64,000 nucleotides of DNA from Dreissena polymorpha (taxonomy: Eukaryota; Mollusca; Bivalvia; Myida; Dreissenidae). A program made the position numbers and the translations under genes. The DNA is taken from assembly GCF_020536995.1 (NCBI RefSeq), contig NC_068358.1:992001-1056000 (forward strand). The letters are read 5' to 3'. Below, one piece after another: positions 48,601-60,600 of the stretch; positions within the stretch are counted from its first letter, which is position 1, and each line of letters starts with the position of its first letter. The notes under the pieces are model-generated. The model did no database searches. It was given only the letters and a program-made list of their open reading frames with translations, and was not told where the DNA came from.

Positions 48601-51600
48601 AAGTCTCTTCTGATTTTGCAAACAATGTGACATTGAAATAATTTCTTGCAGATCATTGTGTAATCTGATAAGATGAGAGGTTGAAGAACAATTTGCAGAA
48701 CATAATACAGTCAGATCGTTAGTCCAATCGTTAGTGCGTGTTGGATGATTCACAAAGACAAAAGATATATTCAATAAGCAGTGGATTCCTAATAGCCAAG
48801 TCAATACAAATCAATAAAAGTATGTACGCTTCATCATTTTTTGGTGTCAATATATAACAAGAGGGCCAAGATGGCCCTAGTTTGCTCACCTGAGAGGAGT
48901 CGGTTCATTCAATCTTTACCAAATGAAAAACTTGACCTAGATATTGTCCAGACAAACATCCTGGTCAAGTTTCATCATTATTTCATCTGCGAGTCATGAT
49001 CAATGTACCTATGAAGTTTCATGATCCTAGGCGTAAGCATTCTCAAGTTATCATCCGGAAACCATTTTTCTAAGTTGAGTCACCGTGACCTTGACAGCCA
49101 TTGTGTAAATACGTTTTTTGGCATTTAACAATATCTATAAACAATTTTAACAAAACCCACGCTTTCCAATAAATTACTTGACATTATTTATTTTTGTTTT
49201 TTATTTAATATAAAAATATGGACATTAAAAATGCCTATCCAAATACTAGTATATCTCTTCAAATATCATACAAACAAGAGATGTGTTTGTCAGAACACAA
49301 TGCCCCCTACTGTGCCACTTTGAATAAAAAAATTAATTTTTTGTATATCCCTTTTAATAAAAAAATAATACTTCGCTAGTTAAAATGATCTGCATACAAG
49401 CCATATCGTTTTTCTTTAATTAATGTTATGTTTTTCTTGTGTAAACTTACCTAGAATTATGAAATTGAAATTAAATTGGAATAACAGTAATGAGTAATTA
49501 TTTTTATTTTAAATTGCACATGCCATTTGACTACAATATGTGCAAGCTAACAATAAAATCATACATCCATGACGATCGGACGCTTTAGCAAGTGGGAAAG
49601 GTAGCCTGTAAAATGCAAATTGCGCGATTGCGCTCCTTAATATTCATACGAGCTATATTGTTTTGTAAATTTATTTTATGTTTTCCTTGTGTAAGAACCC
49701 ACCTAAAATAATTAAATTGAAATAAAAATAGAATTAAATCGTGTTTCAACATTTCCTCTTGCACAAAATATGGAACCATACCTACCCTATCCAATCGTCA
49801 CGGATGAACTGTTTTATTGTGAGCTTGCATAAAAAGTAGTCAAATGATTGTATGTAAAAATTGTAATCAATATCTTTACTCATAACTGAGATATTCAAGT
49901 TTGAAAGTGATGTTTTAGAAAAGTCCCCAAGGGTAATTTAAGTAAAAAATGTACCTTTTAAAGCTAACAGAATGCTACCTTTAGTATATATAACAAACAG
50001 GTCAACAGCTATAATGTTAAACATTGCTTAAAATTACACATACAGAAACTGTAGCACATCCACTATACTTCTTTAAGTATGTGATAATAATTATATTCGT
50101 TGATTTCAATTGTGTAATTTAAAAATTCATTATATTGAATAAAAACTCCCTTTATATGATTCTTATGTCTACTATAATGCTCCTTTCATACGATTGGCGT
50201 TGCATGCTTATCACCATTTATTGAGTTAATTGTATAATGGAAACACTGAGCACGTTATTCATGATATTTTGTTTTTCATAAAAATATACATCAGCATGGT
50301 TTCACTGAGTCTGCTGAGTCTAAGTATACATAATATGAAACTTTGTAATTCAAAATTCCCCATGATTTTATTGTTTAACAGAGTTTCAGATTTTGTAAAT
50401 ATTTGACACATGTCATTGTTATTTGGTATTTGGTGACAACTTTAGATTATTGTTTTGAAGTCAATGAATCTTATAAAAAGACACATGGCAGGTGAGATGT
50501 TAGGTTGTTAATCACCTGTATATGTATTGGAAGCAATTATTTTGCCAAATAATATTTGTCAAAGAAATTAATAAAACCATTTTTAAGGAGAAAATAAAAG
50601 AAAGTGAATGAAGCCATATGAATGTGTTTGTTGTTGTTTTTTCAATAACAATTCATTGCTTGGTAAATGAAATAAAATAAAAATTACCGGTAACTAGATT
50701 CAAAACAAAAATTGTGTACCTTCTTTTATTTCTGAGAAGAGCTTTTCTATTCCAACAGGTTTGCAGATCAGTGGTTTTAGATGGTAGAGCAACAGACCGT
50801 GGTTCTTGTCTTCAAAGGCAGCCAAGCCTGGACTCCTGTTTAACATTAGGATACTGTATAGGATTGCTGAACAAATGTCTCATACTTTAATGTTGGAGTC
50901 AATAACGCTCATTTGAGTCCATATTAATGAAAAGACAACTTATAAAATATAAATTAACAAAGTTAAACAACACAGGTTTCATTTAACTTGTTTTTATTAC
51001 AAAAAAATGCTGACATTATTTGATTTGTTATATTATTTAATACATATGTTATACTTATAATACAAAAGCTGCATCAAACAGATATTTTCTATTTGTCAAA
51101 CCTTGCCTTTTTTACTTACGTTGCATAACAGTAGATTGTATTTCCCTTGCTCACTTTCTGATCAAACAGGGACGGGTGTGCATTAGACTTTACTTTTCCT
51201 CTATAAAAAAAAGCAAAACTGGTAAGCTAGTTAGAGCAAAAAAAAAGAGGGCCTGAAAGGCCCATAGTCGCTCACCTGAGATAACAAGATATAATTGGGA
51301 CAAGTCTTCTGACCAAGTTTCATAAAGATAAAGAGCGGAAAATAAATGTGGCCTCTAGAGTGTTAACAAGGTTTTACTATAGCCATATAAGGAAAAATGC
51401 CCCGCCCCCTGGCAGCCATGTTTTTCAACCAACTGGCATCATTTTCAAACTTGTCCAAAATATTATCGGGATGAATCTCCTGACCAAGTTTCATGAAGAT
51501 AGGACAGTAAATGTGGCCTCTAGAGTGGTAACACGATTTTACTATAGCCATATAAGGAAAAATACCCCGCCCCTTTGAAGCCATGTTTTTCAAGCAAACA

Positions 51601-54600
51601 TAATTATTTTCAAATTAACCCAAGATATCATTGAGACCATTCTTCTGACCATATTTCATGAAGATTGGACAATAAATGTGGCCTCTAAAGTGTTAACAAG
51701 ATTTTACTATAGCCATATTAAAGCCAATTAAGGAAAAATGCCACGCCCCTTGGCAGCCATGTTTTTCAAGCAAAGGTTACCATTTTTGAACTCATCCAAG
51801 ATATCATTTAGACAAATCTTCTGACCAAGTTTCATGAAGATCGGAAAATAAATGTGGCCTCTAGAGTGTTAACAAGGTTTTACTATAGCCATATAAGGAA
51901 AAATGCCCCGCCCCCTGGCGGCCATGTTTTCCAACCATCCAGCATCATTTTCAAACTTGTCCAAGATATTTTTGGGATGAATCTTCTGACCGAGTTTCAT
52001 GAAGATTGGACAATAAATGTGGCCTCTAGAGTGTTAACAAGATTTTACTATAGCCATATATACAATGTAGCCATATAAGGAAAAATGCCCCGCACATTGG
52101 AAGCAATGTTTTTCAAGCAAAGGTTACCATTTTTGAATTCATCAAAGATATCATTGGGACAAATCTTCTGACCAAGTTTCATGAAGATCGGAAAATAAAT
52201 GTGGCCTTTAGAGTGTTAACAAGGTTTTACTATAGCCATATAAGGAAAAATGCCCCGCCCCCTGGCAGACATGTTTTTCAACCAACTGGCATTATTTTTC
52301 AACATGTCCAAAATATTATCGGGATGAATCTTCTGACCAAGTTTCATGAAGATAGGACAGTAAATGTGGCCTCTAGAGTGGTAACACGATTTTACTATAG
52401 CCATATAAGAAAAAATACCCCGCCCCTTGGAAGCCATGTTTTTCAAGCAAACATAATTATTTTCAAATTCATCCAAGATATCATTGAGACCATTCTTCTG
52501 ACCATATTTCATGAAGATTGGACCATAAATGTGGCCTCTAGAGTGTTAACAAGATTTTACTATAGCCATATTAAAGCCAATTAAGGAAAAATGCCCCGCC
52601 CCTTGGCAGCCATGTTTTTCAAGCAAAGGTTACCATTTTTGAACTCATCCAAGATATCATTTAGACAAATCTTCTGACCAAGTTTCATGAAGATCGGAAA
52701 ATAAATGTGGCCTCTAGAGTGTTAACAAGGTTTTACTATAGCCATAAAAGGAAAAATGCCCCATCCCCTGGCTGCCATGTTTTTCAACCAACCGGCATCA
52801 TTTTCAAACTTGTCCAAGATATTTTTGGGATGAATCTTCTGACCAAGTTTCATGAAGATTGGACAATAAATGTGGCCTCTAGAGTGTTAATAAGATTTTA
52901 CTATAGCCATATTAAAGCCAATTAAGGAAAAATGCCACGCCCCTTGGCAGCCATGTTTTATCAAGCAAAGGTTACCATTTTTGAACTCATCTAAGATATT
53001 ATTGGGACAAATCTCCCTACCAAGTTTCATGAAGATCGGAAAATAAATGTGGCCTTTAGAGTGTTAACAAGGTTTTACTATAGCCATATAAGGAAAAATG
53101 CCCCGCCCCCTGGCGGCCATGTTGTTCAACCAACCGGCATCATTTTCGAACTCGTCCAAGATATTTTTGGGATAAATCTTCTGACCAAGTTTCATGAAGA
53201 TTGGACAATAAATGTGGCCATTAGAGTGTTAACAAGATTTTACTATAGCCATATATAGCCATATAAGGAAAAATGCCATGCCCCTTGGCAGCCTTGTTTT
53301 TCAAGCAAACGTAACCATTTTCGAACTCATCCAAGATATCATTGAAACCAATCTTCTGACCAAATTCCATGAAGATTGGACAATAAATGTGGCCTCTAGA
53401 GAGTTAACAAGGCAAATGTTGAGGCCGCAAAATGCAGGACGGACAAAAGGCGATCACAAAAGCTCACCATGAGCACGTTGTGCTCAGGTGAGCTAAAAAA
53501 ACACAAATTACAGTAATAATTTGTTATTAATGAAAAAATGTTTTCTATCAAAATAAACGCAAATTAGGTCGAATCAATAGTTAAAACATGAATTTAAAAT
53601 TGACACAAGAGACCTGGGGTGAGTCCTGTTAAAAATGTCAACTGATAAATAAAAAGCATTTTCAGTCATTATAGTGCTCAATCACATAATGATTACTTAC
53701 GCTCGTCTGCAGATGTCGATTATCATGCAAATGAGAGCAGGCTGTTTCCGCTGAAAATTATCTAAGACTGAAAACGCGTTGACACATTCCTCTGCAGAAT
53801 ACATTGATGGGGCATCTGTCGGCACAAGGAATGATATGCCATTTTCTTCGAAACCGTGTCCACAGAAATAAAACAAAACATAAACATTCGGTCCAATGAG
53901 TCTACTGAATTCCATCACGGCATTTTCGATTTCCGGTTTGGTCAGGTTTAACAAGGTCACGACCCTGAAATCCATGCTGGCAAGTTGCTCTGCCAGATCG
54001 TGAACGTCAGACTTCGGGGCCGCCAGTTTTATTTCTGATTTGTAATCAGAATTTCCAATCAGGAGAGCAACTTTGTCAGAAGCTGTAATTGAAAAAACAT
54101 AAATTTCTTAAAAAAATAAGATAGAAATTTACTTAATTCTTTACAAATTAAAAACTAGATGTGGTCTTATGATGCATGTCATGAAACAGACAAAGTGTGT
54201 GTCACAAACACAATCGTTTTTCATCAAGAATTGTTTGCTTTCAAAATTCCATCGTAAATGAAAGGTTCTCTTTTAGTGTGAAAATTTGAACTCACATTCT
54301 TGAAACCCTCAACATTTTGTGACAAATTCCTGTTACAGTGAAAATCTATGCTGGCAACATTATAGGGATCAATACCAAATGCCATTGACCTCATTTATAA
54401 CGTGTTGCAAGGGTAGCTCACAAGTTAATGAGAGTGAGTATATATGATAAAGAATCATAATGGTACGACAGTTTCCACTTTCCCATGGTATATGAAAGCT
54501 CTACCACAAGCATTTACCCTAAAACTTGTAGCACTGTTTAATCCCCTTTGACAAAATTGTCAAATCCTTACTTATGCCAGACTTAAAACCCCAAATCTAA

Positions 54601-57600
54601 CAAATGCAACACTTAAATTTCAAAACTGGCTTAGAGCAGCTGACTTAAACAAGAGCACTGCATAACTGGTGCCACGCTCGGCTGCGAAAGCTTGTCAGAA
54701 TTTTTATTTTTTATTTTTTTTTAAGAGGTCACAGTGACCTTGACCTTTGACCTAGTGACCCAAATGGTGTGGCGTGTAGAACTCATCAAGATGCATCTAC
54801 ATATGAAGTTTCAAAGTTGTAGGTGGAAACACTTTGATTTTAGAGCGAATGTTAAGGTTTATGTTAAAGTTTCATATGAGAGGTCACAGTGACCTTGACC
54901 TTTGACCTAGTGACCAAAAAATGGGTGTGGCATGTAGAACTCATCAGGGTGCATGTACATATGAAGTTTCAAAGTTGTAGGTGGAAGCACTTTGATTTTA
55001 GAGCCAATGTTAAGGTTTTAGCACGACGCCTACGGCGGACGTCGGACGACGAGCTGGCTATGACAATAGGTTGGGTTTTCTCCGAAAACAGCCTCGCTAA
55101 AAATCAATCCCAGTAAATTATGCAAGATAGGAACGCTGTTATTAAACTAGTTTTCTTTGTTTGGCTGCATTAATTATTAAGTATTGTTGGTGTTTTATTT
55201 ATTAAGTACATTATGTAGTGTAAAAATATCATAGATAACTACATCTAGCGAGACCGTACCCCCTCCCCTGGACTGTCTTGCAACCGTGGCTTAGGTAAAT
55301 ACTATAGATAGGACATCAACTGTTGTCCATAATGTTATCCGTCACCATATCCCCAGACCTATGATTGTACATAATGTTAACCATCAACATATTCCCAGAC
55401 TTAAGGTTGTACATAATGTTTACCATCAACATACTCCCAGACTTACGGTTGTACATAATGTTAACCATCAACATACTCCCAGACTTATGGTTGTACATAA
55501 TGTTAACCATCAACATATTCCCAGACTTAAGGTTGTACATAATGTTAACCATCAAAATATTCCCAGACTTAAGGTTGTACATAATGTTTACCATCAACAT
55601 ACTCCCAGACTTATGGTTGTACATAATGTTAACCATCAACATACTCCCAGACTTATGGTTGTACATAATGTTAACCATCAACATATTCCCAGACTTAAGG
55701 TTGTACATAATGTTAACTACCAACATATTCCTAGACTTACGGTTGTACATAATGTTAACCATCAACATATTCCTAGACTTACGGTTGTACATAATGTTAA
55801 CCATCAACATATTCCTAGACTTACGGTTGTACATAATGTTTACCATCAACATATTCCCAGACTTATGGTTGTACATAATGTTAACCATCAACATACTCCC
55901 AGACTTATGGTTGTACATAATGTTTACCATCAACATATTCCCAGACTTATGGTTGTACATAATGTTTACCATCAACATACTCCCAGACTTACGGTTGTAC
56001 ATAATGTTTACCATCAACATATTCCCAGACTTATGGTTGTACATAATGTTAACCATCAACATATTCCCTTACAGTTGTACATTATGTTATTTGTCCTTTT
56101 ATTCCCAGACTTACGTTTGTACTTAATGTTAACCATTAATATGTTCCCAGACTTACGGTTGTACATAATGTTAACCATCAACATATTCCCAGACTTACGT
56201 TTGTACTTAATGTTAACCATTAATATGTTCCCAGACTTACGGTTGTACATAATGTTAACCATCAACTTATTCCCAGACTTACGTTTGTACTTAATGTTAA
56301 CCATTAATATATTCCCAGACTTAAGGTTGTACATAATGTTAACCATCAACATATTCCCAGACTTACGGTTGTACATAAGGTTAACGGTCAACATATTCCC
56401 AGACTTACCGTTGTACATAATGTTAACCATCAACATATTCCCAGACTTACGGTTGTACATAATGTTAACCATCAACATATTCCCAGAATTACGGTTGTAC
56501 ATAATGTTAACCATCAACATACTCCCAGACTTACGGTTGTACATAATGTTGTCGGTCACAGCAGGGATCTTCAGCCTGAGGAATGCTGATTTGCTGAGTT
56601 TGCGCTTTCTCTCGATGCCTGCTACAGGTGTTGCCAAGGAAACCTCACACTGGTACAGGCCTTGCTTCACCTGCTCCTGAATATTCACGATCTTCAAATC
56701 TGATCCAGTCTCGCCTGCAGTACAGAAATAAATTGTTCAAAGTTTGAATGACAATGCAGCAGAAAACTGCTAACTATAAGAAGGATAAGAATGTGTTTTA
56801 TGTACTGTAACAGGTACTGAAATAACCGAGTACCTTAATCCAGACACTTTGTAAATAGATGTAAATTACGATACCATACAATATATATATTTAATTACAC
56901 CTTTTGATTACAATTATTTTTTGCACCATTTACTATTTCTTTGTATGTTAATTCAAGTCCCAGTTATTCTTGACCCATCCAAGGAACAATTCTTATTTCA
57001 ACCATTGTATGTGAATTTTCATATTTACAAGGTCGATAAAAAAGTTTCAAACTTAAATAGAACCCATGGCATTCTATTAGAATTATGCATATTTTGCACA
57101 GACATGTGCATCAATCAATATCATAGAATATTGTCATTTTGTAAATGAGTTAATGGGCCATGTGTGAGGTTTGGGCAACAACTAAACTACTTCAAACCCA
57201 AATGCTTGGAAACGACATCTCCAAGCGGATAACCAATTACATGTAAATTCATTTGTGTGCGTTAAGATATTTTGTGTGTCATGTCTAGTGAATTTGTTTT
57301 TGTCTCACTGTTTAGCAGTTGATACCATAAACTTAATAACAGACAACATGAGCCCTGTCATCAGACTTTAGGTTTTATGTGTCAAGCGTATCTCCACACA
57401 CGCCTTACAATTTGTGGAGTCTTGCCAGAAGCTACACTGTCGACTATTGAGACCATGAATCATTGTGTGACTGTATAGTGTAGCCCCTGGCCAGACTGTG
57501 CATATGTGCAAGATGGTATGGAGTTACCCTGACTGCAAATGGCATAAACCGTATAATTAAGCTTTTCTACTGATAAAACAGTGATGTTTCACTTTGTGTA

Positions 57601-60600
57601 TACTCAATCATGCTTTTATTTTTTGTGTAGGCTGTCTGGATTTAAGTGCTGTCTAGGTTCTACGCCAGGTATACCAGTCTGAGGTTTCAGGCTGGTGTCT
57701 TTGGTATTTTAAATAGCACGTCTTCAAAACACACAACAAAAGTTGTAACGAATACATTCCAAATAGATTACCAGTGATCGGAGCACCATCTTTGAACCAC
57801 TGGTAGCTTAGTGGTAGATGACACTGAGCTTCCACACTAAAGAGGGCGCTGCCACCGAATGACAAGTCCACAGACTGTGGGTGCGATATGATTGTGATGT
57901 CTGAAATCAGAATGGAACACAGTTAGGTTTATTATTTGACAGGTTGAAGTGTAACCGAGATAATTATTTCATTATTCCACGTAAGTTGATAGAAAATAAA
58001 ATGATAATCAAATTTAAACATCTAGATTATAAAAAAAATCATATTCTCTCTTTTAGAAAATCTTATATTGCCTTTCATATTTGAATGGTTTATTAAATTA
58101 TAATCTCTGATTTCCTATGATTTCCTAATCAAAGTAAATCTTGCTAACGTTTTCTTTGTCTTTAAATCCTCTGGATTGTATTAACTTTCAAATTCACAAT
58201 ATTGAACATAAACAATAAATTTTATTATATAATCTGTAAATAAAAACAATTTCATAGGTCGACACAGGGGTCTAAGAATTACAATATATTTCATATTCTA
58301 GAAAGTAAGGCTTTTCTGAGAATATGTTTGGTAATTAAAAAGCTAGTGTTTATGACCGCTTCTGGGTGCTATAAATTTGAGCAAAATCAGTAAGAACATA
58401 TCTATGGACTTAACCTAAATGATGTCATTTACAAATAACAATGTTTGGCATTTATTTACTCATTTTAGAGATAGTCACTTAACTACTTGAACAAAAGATT
58501 AACATGAAAAACACATTTTTTGGTATTCTTACTAAATTAAATTGTCACATACCAGCCTCTAATGTCTTGATAGTTTCTGAAAAACAAAGGATATAGCAAT
58601 TATTAGAAGGAAATCTTGACTTCTTGAATTGTATGTTAACTATTTTAGTTTTATTTATTTTCTTGGCTTTGGGGCTTCATAGGTGAAACTTAAATGCAAT
58701 AAGTCTATCTATCGACTTCTAGCTTTGGTGTCTTTAAGCTCTTAATTTGCAGACTGGACCAATTTGAACAACAATCAAAGAAGTTATCAAGCTATTAATG
58801 CTAAAGTTTAAGATTGTTAATTCTTATTGAAGGGTAAAGGATTTTGCTGGGACTACAAGATTTGGTCATGCTTATTTAGGGTTAAGAGTTATTGAGGCTC
58901 CAGCAAAAGCAGTTGTACTGTATGTTATAAAACAGCATACCTTTGACCTGGGCTGTCCTACACTGCTCCTTCTTGACTCCATTGTTGACAATGCAGTAGT
59001 AGCTGCCCATGTCCTCTTTGTCAGCACATATCACCTGGATTCATGGAAATTCTATGTACAAATAGCATATAGAAATAAAGACATTTAAATACTAGTTATG
59101 TTAAATTATGCATTATTCAAATGAAAGTCGTAGAGGTCGTTTTACAAAATGAGTATAGCAATAGATTCTTTTGTGGCGACTTTAGACTCAGTCTACGTTC
59201 AAATTTTAGGGACAAGTGACTTCTCCCTCAGCTGAAATTAGGGAGAAGTGAGGCAACGTGGTCTCTGTTCAGCTTTTTATTAACTCTTCACGTATTTTAT
59301 TCCCCTCATTACACAACGCCCATCATAATTATGATTAATTTGAAACAACTCACATTTGGCAGTTTGAGGGAAAATCATAACAAATATAAACAAACACACT
59401 GAAGTGTTAATGTTGTGTTATTATTGTACTTTATACATTTAATTAATATATTATTGGTAAATTTCTGGCTCAAAGTAAATCATCAAAAGAATTAGAAGTC
59501 ACTTCTCCTTCATGCAATTAGAGGGAAAAGTTAATATGCCATGGGAGAAGTTATCTCTCACGTCTCTTTCACAGCTGAGCCCTGATGTTCATCAACCTTT
59601 ATGGAACTACATGTACATATACTAACAAAAAGGTTCAAATTAGTAACATACATTGTATGTTGGCCCTTGTCCATCTTCAAGCTTGACCCCATTCCTGTAC
59701 CACTGGTAATGTATCGGCGGATCCCCACTAGTTTTCACTGACAACTTGAAAGACTGACCAAGGGTTACTGTGATATCTTGAGGGTGACCGGTGATCAGTT
59801 TGTACTGTATTTGTGTGATGGACTCCAACGCTGCAAAGTTTGCATTCAATATAATTACATCATGACAAGTTAATTATCCACCTTCTTTATTTTTTAAATT
59901 GTATAACTGATGCGTTTTTTCAACTTGCTATCAACAATTTTTATTTCAGCTTATGGCATTGCCTTAAGGAAAACAGCTAAATAAACTACTAAAAGCTCTA
60001 GCTTCCAAGTTAAGCAACATTGTCAGTGTATATATTTGCATAAGGTATATAAAATAGACAAGGGCTGTTTGTAAAACATGCATGCCCCCATATGGGCTGT
60101 CAGTTGTAGTGGCAGCCATTGTGTGAATACGTTTTTTGTCACTGTGACCTTGACCTTTGACCTTGTGACCTGAAAATCAATAGGGGTCATCTGCCAGTCA
60201 TGATCAATGTACCTATTAAGTTTCATGATCCTAGGCGTAAGCATTCTTGAAATATCATCCGGAAACCATTTACTGTTTCGAGTCACTGTGACCTTGACCT
60301 TTGACCTAGTGACCTGAAAATCATTACGGGTCATTTGCCAGTCATGATCAATGTACCTATGAAGTTTCATTATCCTAGGCGTAAGCATTCTTGAGTTATC
60401 ATCCAGAAACTATTTTACTATTTCGAGTCACTGAGATTTTGACCTTTGACCTAGTGACCTGAAAATCAATAGGTGCCATCTGCCAGTCATGATCAATGTA
60501 CCTATGAAGTTTCATGATCCTAGGCATAAGCATTTTTGAGTTATCATCCGGAAACCATTTTACTATTTAGAATCACTGTGACCTTGACCTTTGACCTAGT

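Noticed and set aside
51348-53472. Repeated frames reading ASRVLTRFYYSHIRKN and similar
   Set aside because: They follow the ~170-bp satellite units, are cut at different places in each unit and have no start or splice context.
55316-56680. Long open frames of 248, 253 and 439 codons with 14-residue repeats, on both strands
   Set aside because: They are by-products of a 42-bp minisatellite whose period is a multiple of 3. Only the minus-strand frame continuing from MALT1 exon 9 has any claim to be translated.
57653-57771. Extension of the exon 8 frame to a stop past the donor
   Set aside because: The donor CTG/GTAATC and phase-matched joining to exon 9 explain the domain. The extension lacks the YxC strand.
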